Positions 9,103 through 17,730 of a stretch of DNA of 64,000 bases are shown here, piece by piece (within the stretch, counting starts at the first letter, position 1; every line of letters starts with the position of its first letter). The position numbers and the translations under genes are program-made. The notes below the pieces were generated by a model. The model saw only the letters and a list, made by a program, of their open reading frames with translations, made no database searches and was not told where the DNA came from. This DNA comes from Flammeovirga yaeyamensis (GTDB lineage: Bacteria > Bacteroidota > Bacteroidia > Cytophagales > Flammeovirgaceae), in the NCBI RefSeq assembly GCF_018736045.1, contig NZ_CP076132.1, positions 1-64,000 on the forward strand, written 5' to 3'.

Positions 9103-10827
9103 ATGCAACCTCAAATTATACCTACTTCAGAATTAATGGAGGAGCTTAACTTAAATAAGTTGAGTGCTGACTTAATGATGAAAACAACGGGACTATCATC
9201 ATTTAATGAAATGTATTCTCAGTTATCGGAATACGAAGGTGTAGAGCTTATTGAAGAAGCTTTGAAAATGATGAACATCAAAGTGGAAATAAGCGATGAA
9301 GATCTTAAGAAAATACCCAAATGGGGTGCTTTTATCACTATTTCTAACCACCCCTATGGTTTATTGGATGGGGTTGTATTGCTTCAAATTCTTAGAAAAA
9401 TTCGACCGGATTATAAGGTGACCGCCAATTTTTTATTGGGTAAAATGAAGCCTTTTCAAGAGTTGTTTATTCCTGTTGATCCTTTTAAGAAAACCAATTT
9501 CAAAGCATCAGAAAAGGTAAAACAAGCTTTAGCAAACGGTGATTCTATTGGTCTTTTTCCTGCAGGAGAAGTTTCTACTTATTATAACTCTCATAAAGGT
9601 ATTGCCGATAAACCTTGGAGTACTTCTGCCATTAAGTTGATCAAAAGAGCTGAGGTACCGGTGATACCGATTTATTTCCATGGGGTAAACAGTTGGGTAT
9701 TTCATTTATTAGGTAGAATACATCCATTGTTAAGAACTTTTCAAATCCCTAAAGAATTTCTGAATAAAAAGAATCATACCGTTAAAGTTCGCATTGGTCA
9801 GCCGATACCCGTAAAAAAGCAAAATGAATATGAAGATCTTTCTTCATTTGGTCAAATGCTTCGAGATAAAACCTATCTATTAGGTGAGGGGATGAAAAAA
9901 CAAAAATTTTTACGTCCGAATAAAAAAGCAAAAACAGTAGCCGAGGAGGTAATTGCTGAAATCCCAAAAGAGATTATTAAAGATGAAATACAAAGTCTAC
10001 CTGAATCTTCTTTATTATGTGCACATGGTCAGAACGAAGTACGAATAGCACATTCTGATGCTATACCATATACCCTTTTAGAAATTGGTCGATTAAGAGA
10101 AATCACTTTCAGAGCTGTGGGAGAGGGAACCAATAGAGAAGTAGATCTTGATAAATTCGATGAGTATTACCATCACTTATTTATTTGGAATACGGCTACT
10201 GCTCAAATAATTGGTGCCTACAGAATTGGAGTAGGAGAAGAGATTGTTCAAAATATCGGGAAGAAAGGATTTTATACCAATACATTATTCAAGTTCAAAA
10301 ACGACTTTATTCACGTTCTAAACAATGGTATTGAATTAGGAAGATCTTTTGTGATCCAAGAAAAACAAAGAGACGCCTATCCATTGTTTTTACTTTGGAA
10401 AGGTATCAATACCTATCTAAAAAGAAATCCACAATTTAAATACATGTTTGGTCCTGTGAGTATCAGTAATGATTATTCGAATGCAGCTAAAGAGGCCATT
10501 ATCTATTATAGTTATAAACATTTGTACGATCATGATATCGCCCAATTTGTGAAACCAAGAAAACGCTATAAAATAGGTGATCAAATCAAAAAGTATATTG
10601 ATAACCTGATCCAGAAAGAAAGTATCGCTATAGATGAGTTGGATAAATTGGTGATGGACATAGAACCAAAAAGATTTAAGGTGCCTGTTTTAATCAGACA
10701 ATATATCCGATTAAATGGTAGAATGATTGGTTTCAACATCGATCCAAAATTCAACCATTGCTTGGATGGTTTAATTCTAGTGAATGTTGATAACATACCT
10801 GAAAAAATTACAAATCAACTACAATAA
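9103..10827 (+). CDS. OlsF-like bifunctional aminolipid acyltransferase
   Basis: Likely makes ornithine- or glycine-type aminolipids from an amino acid and two fatty acyl chains at the inner membrane. The N-terminal part is a PlsC-type acyltransferase with SNHPYGLLDG (about residues 81-90), FLLGKMKPFQELFIPVD and LFPAGEVSTY. The C-terminal part (from about 320) is an OlsB/hemolysin-type N-acyltransferase: LREITFRAVGEGTNREVDLD, IIGAYRIG and NGIELGRSFV. Fused order O-acyl then N-acyl domains is the OlsF architecture. I chose the ATG at 9103; a TTG at 9061 in the same frame would add 14 residues that match nothing. A strong terminator follows. The head-group amino acid is unknown. Confidence 0.85.
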   Translation: MQPQIIPTSELMEELNLNKLSADLMMKTTGLSSFNEMYSQLSEYEGVELIEEALKMMNIKVEISDEDLKKIPKWGAFITISNHPYGLLDGVVLLQILRKIRPDYKVTANFLLGKMKPFQELFIPVDPFKKTNFKASEKVKQALANGDSIGLFPAGEVSTYYNSHKGIADKPWSTSAIKLIKRAEVPVIPIYFHGVNSWVFHLLGRIHPLLRTFQIPKEFLNKKNHTVKVRIGQPIPVKKQNEYEDLSSFGQMLRDKTYLLGEGMKKQKFLRPNKKAKTVAEEVIAEIPKEIIKDEIQSLPESSLLCAHGQNEVRIAHSDAIPYTLLEIGRLREITFRAVGEGTNREVDLDKFDEYYHHLFIWNTATAQIIGAYRIGVGEEIVQNIGKKGFYTNTLFKFKNDFIHVLNNGIELGRSFVIQEKQRDAYPLFLLWKGINTYLKRNPQFKYMFGPVSISNDYSNAAKEAIIYYSYKHLYDHDIAQFVKPRKRYKIGDQIKKYIDNLIQKESIAIDELDKLVMDIEPKRFKVPVLIRQYIRLNGRMIGFNIDPKFNHCLDGLILVNVDNIPEKITNQLQ

Positions 10828-10860
10828 TAACCACATAGTTCCTTATTTAAATAGATTGTG

Positions 10861-10895
10861 AGAAGCTGTTCTTTTATTTGAACAGCTTCTTTTTT
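10861..10895 (+). terminator. Rho-independent terminator of the OlsF-like gene
   Basis: GAAGCTGTTC at 10862-10871 pairs perfectly with GAACAGCTTC at 10880-10889, with a flanking A:T pair and a T run to 10895. It ends 3 bp before the first DnaA box. Confidence 0.92.
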
Positions 10896-10897
10896 AC

Positions 10898-11070
10898 TTA
10901 TCCACAGAGTTATTCTTTTGTGGATAACATTTATGCACAAAATATATGATGATTTTGAAATAGCAAGAGTTGAAAACAAATAGTTATTCACATCGATGTG
11001 GATAACTATTTGTTTTTACAGTCAATTCACAAGACTTATTACTGCTTGTGTGTACGAAAAGTTATCCACA
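10898..11070. other. Cluster of six consensus DnaA boxes; candidate oriC or DnaA-titration site
   Basis: Six 9-mers fit the DnaA-box consensus TTWTNCACA within 173 bp: TTATCCACA at 10898-10906 (+), 10919-10927 (-), 10997-11005 (-) and 11062-11070 (+); TTATGCACA at 10931-10939 (+); TTATTCACA at 10984-10992 (+). An AT-rich stretch (about 10938-10980) lies between the boxes and could serve as unwinding element. The 308-bp gene-free stretch 10828-11135 is bounded by terminators of two convergent genes, so it is shielded from transcription. oriC often lies away from dnaA in Bacteroidota. Against oriC: rpoB to the right and most genes to the left point towards this site, opposite to the usual co-orientation. 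Confidence 0.6.
10973..11016. repeat. 44-bp palindrome carrying two opposed DnaA boxes
   Basis: The sequence from 10973 to 11016 is a palindrome centred between 10994 and 10995 (TCGA core), with only one mismatched base pair: the left DnaA box has TTATTCACA, the right TTATCCACA. It could extrude a cruciform or bind a symmetric DnaA assembly. Confidence 0.8.
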
Positions 11071-11072
11071 AA

Positions 11073-11104
11073 AAAATCCCCAACCGTTACCGATCGGGGA
11101 TTTT
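11073..11104 (-). terminator. Rho-independent terminator of the RluA-type gene
   Basis: AAAATCCCC at 11073-11081 pairs with GGGGATTTT at 11096-11104. Read on the minus strand the stem is followed by T residues that run into the last DnaA box. It ends transcription from the convergent gene at 11136-11828. Confidence 0.85.
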
Positions 11105-11135
11105 ATATAATTTGAATGATAGACGATATAATTGC

Positions 11136-11828
11136 TTACATCATCTTAGCGAAGTTCTTCCATATATCGTGTTCTGGAACTCTAGCGGTGAATCTCATTG
11201 GCTCCTTTTTTACTGGGTGCTCGAATGATAATTCTTTAGCATGAAGGAAGATTAATTTTCCTTTCATGATTCTACCTTTGGCTCCGTACTTCATATCCCC
11301 ACGGATAGGAGAACCGATATTACCTAATTGTGCTCTAATTTGATGAGAACGACCTGTTTTTGGCTCTACATGCAAGCAATAGTTATCGCCAACACGACCC
11401 AATAACTTGTAATAGGTCTCACAATATTTACCACCACGACGATCTGATAAATAAACGTGTGTTCTATTTTTCTTTTCGTCTTTCTTCAGCCAGTTAATCA
11501 TCGTGTCTTCGTCTTTTTGAGGACGCTTGCTGACTAAGGCCAAATAAGTTTTTGTGATTTTGTGCTCTTGGAAAATCTTTGCCATACGTTCCGCTGCTTT
11601 GGAAGTACGTGCAAAAACAACCACACCACTCACTGGACGGTCCAATCTATGAACAGGTGCTAAAAATACAGCGCCCGGTTTATTGTACTTATCCTTGATA
11701 TACTCTTTTACGATATCGGTAAGTGTTTCATCGCCGGTGTCATCACCTTGTACTAAAATACCAGGTGCCTTGTTCACAACCACTAAGTGGTTGTCTTCAT
11801 AGATTATTTGTGACTGATCTAAATTCAT
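11136..11828 (-). CDS. RluA-family RNA pseudouridine synthase
   Basis: Converts specific uridines in rRNA or tRNA to pseudouridine. The 230-aa protein carries the family core: VVNKAPGILVQGD (about 17-29), the catalytic motif HRLDRPVSGVVVFART (about 59-74) whose first Asp is the nucleophile, and KTGRSHQIRAQL (about 157-168). There is no N-terminal S4 domain, so it is a short RluA-type enzyme; the target site cannot be read from sequence. It converges on the DnaA-box region. panB lies 138 bp upstream on the same strand, and the two may share a transcript although the gap is large. Confidence 0.92.
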   Translation of the reverse strand: MNLDQSQIIYEDNHLVVVNKAPGILVQGDDTGDETLTDIVKEYIKDKYNKPGAVFLAPVHRLDRPVSGVVVFARTSKAAERMAKIFQEHKITKTYLALVSKRPQKDEDTMINWLKKDEKKNRTHVYLSDRRGGKYCETYYKLLGRVGDNYCLHVEPKTGRSHQIRAQLGNIGSPIRGDMKYGAKGRIMKGKLIFLHAKELSFEHPVKKEPMRFTARVPEHDIWKNFAKMM

Positions 11829-11966
11829 TTTTATTAAATCTTACTCGCTTACTCACGTAAGTGAAAGGAATTAAGTTGCATTACTTAATTCTTATTACTA
11901 ATTAATTTAATGGATACTCGAAAATTCCATTCAAATATCAATTAATTGCTACAAATAGAATTGCTA

Positions 11967-12785
11967 CTAATAGCATTCTTTTTCGTTCGGGAAGTCATGC
12001 GATTTCACATCAGAAATATAGCTTTGAACAGCTTCTTTCATCATTCCACCAACATCTGCATATCTTCTTAAGAAACGAGGTTTAAAGTCTTGTGTAATGC
12101 CCAACATATCGTGAACAACCAACACTTGACCATCAACTCCTGCACCTGCACCAATACCAATTACTGGGATGGTTAATTTCTTTGCAACTCTCTCAGCTAA
12201 TGCTGAAGGAATTTTTTCCAATACCAATGCAAAACATCCTAGTTCTTCTAAAAGTTTCGCATCTTCGATTAGTTTTTGTGCTTCGGCTTCTTCTTTCGCT
12301 CTTACCGTATATGTTCCGAATTTATAAATTGATTGTGGAGTTAATCCTAAGTGACCCATTACTGGAACACCCGCAGACAAGATCTTCTTCACAGATTCTT
12401 GAATTTCTGCACCACCTTCAACTTTTACAGCATGTCCGCCTGTCTCTTTCATAATTCTGATTGCAGAACGTAAAGCTTCAGTCGAACTACCTTGATAACT
12501 ACCAAAAGGAATATCCACTACAACTAATGCTCTATCCACGGCCCTTACAACAGAAGTTGCGTGGTAAATCATTTGATCTAAAGTAATTGGCAAAGTAGTT
12601 TCATTACCAGCCATTACATTGGAAGCTGAATCGCCTACCAATAACACATCAATACCTGATGAATCTAAGATTTTAGCCATCGAAAAATCATAAGCAGTAA
12701 GCATAGAAATTTTCTCTCCTCTTGCTTTCATTGCCGCTAATTGATGCGTAGTAACTTTCTTAATATCTGGTTTGTGAATTGACAT
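11967..12785 (-). CDS. panB: 3-methyl-2-oxobutanoate hydroxymethyltransferase
   Basis: Transfers a hydroxymethyl group from 5,10-methylene-tetrahydrofolate to 3-methyl-2-oxobutanoate to form ketopantoate, first committed step of pantothenate and coenzyme A synthesis. The 272-aa protein matches PanB throughout: [20 protein letters not shown] (about 28-47), [20 protein letters not shown] (about 48-67, metal-binding Asp), VKVEGG (about 119-124), GHLGLTPQS (about 143-151) and [20 protein letters not shown] (about 200-219). The ATG at 12785 follows a minus-strand TATATTTG at 12824-12831. No panC or panD neighbour is present. Confidence 0.97.
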   Translation of the reverse strand: MSIHKPDIKKVTTHQLAAMKARGEKISMLTAYDFSMAKILDSSGIDVLLVGDSASNVMAGNETTLPITLDQMIYHATSVVRAVDRALVVVDIPFGSYQGSSTEALRSAIRIMKETGGHAVKVEGGAEIQESVKKILSAGVPVMGHLGLTPQSIYKFGTYTVRAKEEAEAQKLIEDAKLLEELGCFALVLEKIPSALAERVAKKLTIPVIGIGAGAGVDGQVLVVHDMLGITQDFKPRFLRRYADVGGMMKEAVQSYISDVKSHDFPNEKECY

Positions 12786-12823
12786 TTTGTATTGAATTTA
12801 TTTAACCCTCTGATAACTTGGTG

Positions 12824-12831
12824 CAAATATA
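12824..12831 (-). promoter_or_regulatory. Putative -7 element of panB
   Basis: Minus-strand TATATTTG matches the Bacteroidota -7 consensus TAnnTTTG, 38 bp upstream of the panB ATG. No convincing -33 element is seen. It lies in the 148-bp divergent region between panB and the dehydrogenase gene. Confidence 0.4.
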
Positions 12832-12933
12832 CCAATTTCAAAGCGGTTGTGAATAACACATGTCACGAATGTAACCCTTTAATTGTATGATATTTATCAA
12901 AGTTTTGTCAATAGTTCGTAATTTCGAGGCATA

Positions 12934-13731
12934 ATGAAAGAATCAAGGTTTAATCAGAAAGTCTATTGGGTGGTTGGTGCCTCTTCGGGAATTGGTAAGC
13001 AATTGGCCATTTCTTTGAGTCAGTTTCCCTGCAAATTGATCATCTCGGCTAGAAATGAATCGGCTTTAATTGATCTTCAAAATGAATATCAAAAAGAAGA
13101 TTCGATAACGGTCTTACCAATGGATTTATCTGCAAGTCAGAAAGAATTAACTGATATTTCCCATCAGGCTTATCAAATTCACCAACAATTGGATGGTATT
13201 TTTCTGGTGGGGGGAATTAGTCAACGTGCTTCATTCGAAGAAATGGCTTTATCCACTTTCGAAAAAATCATGCAGGTGAACTTTTGGGGAGCATTGCACA
13301 TTACAAAGGCGGTGTTACCTTACCTAAAAAAATCTGATGACCCCATGATTGTTTGTATAAATAGTGTGCAAGGCAAAATGGGAATTCCAGATCGTACCGC
13401 TTATGCAGCATCAAAACATGCTTTATTAGGCTTTATGGATTCGTTAAGGGCGGAACTTCATCCTTTCGGCATTCAGATTACCAATATTCTACCGGGATAT
13501 GTGAAAACTGATCTTGCAAAAAATGCTTTGCAAGCGGATGGTTCTCAACAAGGACAGCTTGATGAGGGGAAAGGAGGAATAACTGTGGAGAAAGCAGCCC
13601 TTGATATTTTACACTATGCTTCTATTGGTAAAAGCGAAGCAGTTATAGGCCGTCCGAGAGAACAAGCAGCGGTTTATATCAAACGTTTCTTTCCGAAGCT
13701 TTTAGAGAAATTAGTGAGAAAAAAATCATAA
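12934..13731 (+). CDS. Short-chain dehydrogenase/reductase
   Basis: NAD(P)-dependent oxidoreductase of the classical SDR family, 265 aa. Visible motifs: cofactor site GASSGIGKQ (about 16-24), DLSASQ (about 70-75), CINSVQGKMG (about 146-155) with the catalytic Ser, and YAASK (about 161-165) with catalytic Tyr and Lys, followed by LPGYVKTD (about 191-198). Family members of this kind in Bacteroidota are often annotated as 3-oxoacyl reductase-like or DltE-like, but the substrate is not decided here. It is divergent from panB; the PolX-like gene begins 71 bp downstream, with an ATCACC/GGTGAT hairpin in between. Confidence 0.88.
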   Translation: MKESRFNQKVYWVVGASSGIGKQLAISLSQFPCKLIISARNESALIDLQNEYQKEDSITVLPMDLSASQKELTDISHQAYQIHQQLDGIFLVGGISQRASFEEMALSTFEKIMQVNFWGALHITKAVLPYLKKSDDPMIVCINSVQGKMGIPDRTAYAASKHALLGFMDSLRAELHPFGIQITNILPGYVKTDLAKNALQADGSQQGQLDEGKGGITVEKAALDILHYASIGKSEAVIGRPREQAAVYIKRFFPKLLEKLVRKKS

Positions 13732-13802
13732 CTTTATCAGAGCATTTTTTGCCATTCATCTTAGGGTGATACATCACCTTAAAACTTTTTATTTGATACA
13801 AA

Positions 13803-15491
13803 ATGACCAACAAAGATATTATTAAAGGCTTCCGTTTATTGACACAATTGATGGAACTACACGGAGCCAATCCTTTTAAGACAAGAGCATATTCTACGGC
13901 GATTCAGAGTATGGAAAATGCCGGTACTCCATTAATCGGCTTAAATAATGACGAGCTGATTGCGTTGGGCTTTTCCAAAACAATGGCAGAAAAGTTAGTC
14001 AATTGGTTCTCTAGTGGGACTTTAGACGATCTTGAAGAACTAAAGGAAAAAACTCCAGAAGGTGTGATCGACATGATGGGATTGAGTGGAGTTGGGCCTA
14101 AAAAAATTGCTGCTCTTTGGAAAGAATTAGAGATCGATTCATTAGATAAGCTGAAAGTGGCTTGCGAGGAAAATAAAGTTCAAACTTTAAAAGGTTTTGC
14201 TGCTAAAACCGAAGCAAAAATTCTTCAACAAGTCGATTTCTTGAAGGAAAATAAAAAGCGTTTACATTATGCTAAAGCTGAAAAGTTTGCTGAAGTAATT
14301 GTCGCTTTCTTAGAAGAAAAAGGGATCAAAAATAGCCTTGCAGGTGAGTTATCACTGAAACGAGAAGTCGTCGATACATTATCATTTACTGTAGTTGCTG
14401 AAAGTTCTTCTCAATTGAAAACATCACTTTCGGAGTTCAATCAATTGATATTGGACGAGGCAAAATCTTCCCCACTTACTGTTCGAGGTGAATTAGTAGA
14501 AACAGGTACTTCGGTCGAATTCTTTGTCTGTAGAGAAGAGGAATTCATCAAAATTGCCTTCCAAAAATCTGCTGCTCCAGAACACCTTTCTTTAAGAGGA
14601 AGTGCTGATTATCCAACATTAAGAGACGTACTGAACAAGACGGAATATTCGTCTATTGAAGATATTTATAAGAATGCAGGACTTCCGGTCTTCCCTGTTG
14701 AATTGAGAGAAGGAGAGGAGTATGTCGGCGATTTCATTAAGAATGGAATTCCGACTTTAGTAGAAGATGAAGATCTAAAAGGAAGCTTGCACAATCACTC
14801 GGATTATTCTGACGGGCAGAATACATTAAGAGAGATGGCTGAATACTTGAAAGCAAAAGGATATGAGTATTTAGGTATTTCAGATCACTCGAAGACTGCT
14901 TTTTACGCTAACGGTCTTTCTGTGGAACGTATCGAACAGCAACACAAAGAAATTGATGCTTTAAATAAAGAATTGGCTCCTTTCAAAATCTTTAAAGGGA
15001 TTGAATCTGATATCTTAAATGATGGTCGATTGGATTATGATGATGATGTTTTGGCTACATTCGATTTTGTGGTTTCGTCGATTCACTCTCCATTAACGAT
15101 GGATAAAGCAACAGCAACAGCTCGTTTGATTAAGGCCATAGAACATCCTGCGACCACTATACTTGGTCATCCAACAGGACGACTTCTTTTACGTAGAGAA
15201 GGTTACCCTATCGATCATAAAGCAGTAATTGATGCTTGTGCTAAACATGGAGTGATTATCGAGATCAACTCTAGTCCATGGCGATTGGATTTGGATTGGA
15301 GATGGGCGAAGTATGCTTTAGATCAAGGCGTAAAATTATCGCTTAATCCAGATGCACACGCCGTAGAAGGGTATGCTGATATGCACTATGGATTATTAGT
15401 TGGTAGAAAAGCCGGTCTAACCAAAGAAATGACCCTCAATGCCATGAGTTTGGAAGAGATAGAAACCTATTTCAAATCAAGAAAAAAATAG
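13803..15491 (+). CDS. PolX-like protein with PHP domain; polymerase site apparently degenerate
   Basis: The 562-aa protein has the layout of bacterial X-family polymerases: N-terminal 8-kDa-like and helix-hairpin-helix region (MGLSGVGPKKIAALWKEL, about 95-112), a palm/nucleotidyltransferase region, and a C-terminal PHP domain (about 320-560). The PHP motifs look intact: HNHSDYSDG, GISDHS, GIESDIL, LGHPTGR, LNPDAHA, so 3-5 exonuclease or phosphoesterase activity is plausible. In the palm, the usual GSxRR and DID motifs are replaced by GELSLKREVVDTLSFTV (about 180-196), and the later strand reads SVEFFVC instead of a catalytic Asp. Polymerase activity is therefore doubtful. Close downstream of the SDR gene. 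Confidence 0.85.
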   Translation: MTNKDIIKGFRLLTQLMELHGANPFKTRAYSTAIQSMENAGTPLIGLNNDELIALGFSKTMAEKLVNWFSSGTLDDLEELKEKTPEGVIDMMGLSGVGPKKIAALWKELEIDSLDKLKVACEENKVQTLKGFAAKTEAKILQQVDFLKENKKRLHYAKAEKFAEVIVAFLEEKGIKNSLAGELSLKREVVDTLSFTVVAESSSQLKTSLSEFNQLILDEAKSSPLTVRGELVETGTSVEFFVCREEEFIKIAFQKSAAPEHLSLRGSADYPTLRDVLNKTEYSSIEDIYKNAGLPVFPVELREGEEYVGDFIKNGIPTLVEDEDLKGSLHNHSDYSDGQNTLREMAEYLKAKGYEYLGISDHSKTAFYANGLSVERIEQQHKEIDALNKELAPFKIFKGIESDILNDGRLDYDDDVLATFDFVVSSIHSPLTMDKATATARLIKAIEHPATTILGHPTGRLLLRREGYPIDHKAVIDACAKHGVIIEINSSPWRLDLDWRWAKYALDQGVKLSLNPDAHAVEGYADMHYGLLVGRKAGLTKEMTLNAMSLEEIETYFKSRKK

Positions 15492-15534
15492 AGTTGATTT
15501 TCATTCAATTCAAAAAGAATAGTAACAATTCAAG

Positions 15535-15570
15535 AAAATAAGTATCGAATAAACTCGGTACTTATTTTTT
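15535..15570 (+). terminator. Rho-independent terminator of the PolX-like gene
   Basis: AAAATAAGTA at 15535-15544 pairs with TACTTATTTT at 15559-15568 and runs into T residues. It sits between the PolX-like gene and the histidine kinase. Confidence 0.75.
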
Positions 15571-15602
15571 TTGTTGCAGGGTTAGTTAAAGCGAACCCAA
15601 AG

Positions 15603-17180
15603 ATGAAAACCACTGAAAGCCTTTTTTATCAAATACCAAAACCATTAATATCTCTAACTGTCTTTATCACAGTATTGCCTTTCTTGTTACATTACTCAGA
15701 AATTGATTTAGGTAAAGAGTTAGATATTATAGAAAGTCAAATTATTCCAGCGACACATTTTGGTTTTTTATCCTTCATGTTATTGAGGTGGTCCTCTATC
15801 ACCTTACTATTTATAACATGCTGTTTGGCCTATATACATTGTCATTATTCGCATTCAGCTAGTTCAGCAATTGTTGGATATAGTTTTTTCGCCATTGGCC
15901 TACTAAAAATCTCACAACTATTACTCATTAATAATTTTGATGTATTCGGTGTAGAACTCATCAAAAATCAAGTACTTATTTCCACAATTTTTGAAGGAAA
16001 CATATTATTAGTTTCACTAATTTCCATAATGATCATTCAAAATGATAAAGAGGGGAACAAAACAAAATATCTTCAATATTACATCGGTGGGAGTTTTATT
16101 TTTATCAGTATTTTAATTGTAGGAACGACCGATTATATATTTAGTTTAATTGATTGGGTTAATGAAAGAGCATCAATTTACCTTCTAACATTTATGCCTA
16201 TTATTCTTAACTTGGTTTTATTTGGAGCATTCATGATTAAGTTTTTAGAACATACTAAAAGCTACCTTTTACAGATGCTATTTTGGAGTATTTTACCTCT
16301 TTCAGTAGCTCAATTACATATTTTCTATGGTAGTACCGAACTATTTGATGCTCATTTTAATATCTCTCAATTTCTTTTAACCGTTTCTTTTGTACTTCCC
16401 TTTGTTGGCTTACTCATGGACTATATTGAAATGTTCAAAACAGAGAAACGAAAAACCACTGAATTAATTCTGATTCAACAAGACCTAAAAAGTAAAAATC
16501 ATGAATTAGAACAATTTGCATATACCACCTCACATGATTTGCAAGAACCTTTAAGGAGTATTACAAGTTTAACAGAGTTACTTAAAAGTACTTATAAAGA
16601 CCAATTTGATCATAATGGTAATCAGATGCTGGATTATATTCATTCTTCAGCTGATCGGATGATTAATTTAATTAAAGCACTACTCGAGTATTCAAAAATT
16701 GGGAGAAACAGGACTTTATCCAACATCGACTGTGATCAAATGATGACCGATGTTTTACAAGACCTTCGTATCTCTTTAAGTGAATCAAATGCTAAAATTA
16801 GATTCAATAATTTACCTGTTATCAGAGGGTACGAAATAGAATTGAGATTACTATTTCAAAATTTGATTACCAATGCAATTAAATTCAAAAGGCCTGATGT
16901 TAATCCTGTCGTCACCATCTCTTCTATTCACATGGCCGGAGAATGGATGTTTGCTTTTCAGGACAATGGAATTGGTATTAAGAAAGAACATCTCGAAAAT
17001 ATATTTATCATTTTCAATAGACTTCATTCCAAAAGTGAATATGAGGGATCTGGAATTGGTTTAGCCCATTGTCAGAAAATTGTCGATTTGCATCATGGTA
17101 GTATTTGGGTAGAATCCGATAGTGAATTTGGGTCTACTTTTTACTTTACGATTTTAGAGAAAATTCCCGAGATAGAGTAG
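15603..17180 (+). CDS. Membrane-bound sensor histidine kinase (orphan)
   Basis: The 525-aa protein begins with about eight membrane helices (residues about 15-280), with no PAS or GAF domain recognised. A short linker leads to a HisKA dimerisation domain with the phospho-acceptor box TTSHDLQEPLRSI (about 310-322) and a HATPase domain with N box LITNAIKF, G1 box DNGIGI and G2 box GSGIGLAHCQKI. This H-box style is that of phytochrome-like kinases. No response regulator is adjacent, so the partner is elsewhere. The integral-membrane sensor suggests a signal in or near the membrane. Terminators lie on both sides, so it is monocistronic. Confidence 0.9.
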   Translation: MKTTESLFYQIPKPLISLTVFITVLPFLLHYSEIDLGKELDIIESQIIPATHFGFLSFMLLRWSSITLLFITCCLAYIHCHYSHSASSAIVGYSFFAIGLLKISQLLLINNFDVFGVELIKNQVLISTIFEGNILLVSLISIMIIQNDKEGNKTKYLQYYIGGSFIFISILIVGTTDYIFSLIDWVNERASIYLLTFMPIILNLVLFGAFMIKFLEHTKSYLLQMLFWSILPLSVAQLHIFYGSTELFDAHFNISQFLLTVSFVLPFVGLLMDYIEMFKTEKRKTTELILIQQDLKSKNHELEQFAYTTSHDLQEPLRSITSLTELLKSTYKDQFDHNGNQMLDYIHSSADRMINLIKALLEYSKIGRNRTLSNIDCDQMMTDVLQDLRISLSESNAKIRFNNLPVIRGYEIELRLLFQNLITNAIKFKRPDVNPVVTISSIHMAGEWMFAFQDNGIGIKKEHLENIFIIFNRLHSKSEYEGSGIGLAHCQKIVDLHHGSIWVESDSEFGSTFYFTILEKIPEIE

Positions 17181-17207
17181 AGCTATTGACATAAAGTATT
17201 AATATAA

Positions 17208-17248
17208 AAGAAGAGGTGACCTTATTATTGATAAAGTCACCTCTTCTT
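17208..17248. terminator. Bidirectional terminator between the histidine kinase and DUF5606 genes
   Basis: A 13-bp perfect stem: AAGAAGAGGTGAC at 17208-17220 with GTCACCTCTTCTT at 17236-17248. A or T tracts flank it on both sides, suiting both convergent genes. Confidence 0.85.
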
Positions 17249-17266
17249 CATTAAATATCTATAGAA

Positions 17267-17707
17267 TTACTCAGCAGCTTTCTCAGATGCTTCTTTGTCT
17301 TCTTTTTTATCTTCTAATGACTCTGGGTAGAACTCAACTAGTTTGTTGTACCAAGTCACTAATTTTTTGATATCTGAAGTGTAGATTCTATCTGAATCCC
17401 AGTTAGGAAGAACTGCGAAAATGAAGTCTTCTAAAGACTCTTCAGATTTAGTATCAACATCTAGTTTCTCTGTACCAAATTTTTCTTTTACTGAAGCGAA
17501 TACTTCTTCCAATGGCACTGACTCTTCCGCTTGACCAGTAACATACATAGAGATCTCTTTCAAGATAGAGATTCTTTGGCTTGCACTTACAATTGTTTTC
17601 TTAGGCTTAGCTTCCAAAGTTTCAACGATTACACCAGTACGTGATGGTTTTAATACTTTGTATAAACCTGGCTTACCTGCAATTGCAGCAATGTCTTTTA
17701 AGTTCAT
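17267..17707 (-). CDS. DUF5606 family protein
   Basis: A 146-aa cytoplasmic protein that I match to DUF5606, a Bacteroidota family of unknown function, from its start NLKDIAAIAGKPGLYKVLKP and the segment KTIVSASQRISILKEISMYV. The first 55 residues look like a small beta-rich domain, then a helical part with EEVFASVKEKFG, and an acidic Lys/Glu-rich tail. No catalytic motif is seen. It lies downstream of rpoB on the same strand, but the rpoB terminator separates them. Its leader carries a 9-bp inverted repeat at 17731-17767, which may be regulatory. Confidence 0.75.
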   Translation of the reverse strand: MNLKDIAAIAGKPGLYKVLKPSRTGVIVETLEAKPKKTIVSASQRISILKEISMYVTGQAEESVPLEEVFASVKEKFGTEKLDVDTKSEESLEDFIFAVLPNWDSDRIYTSDIKKLVTWYNKLVEFYPESLEDKKEDKEASEKAAE

Positions 17708-17730
17708 GTTATAATTTTTATTATTTAGAA

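Noticed and set aside
10998-11228. Open frame of 76 codons across the DnaA-box region
   Set aside because: It overlaps the end of the RluA-type gene on the other strand, covers a terminator and resembles no protein.
12848-12856. A single DnaA-box-like TGTGAATAA between panB and the dehydrogenase gene
   Set aside because: One isolated match is near chance level in AT-rich DNA, unlike the cluster at 10898.
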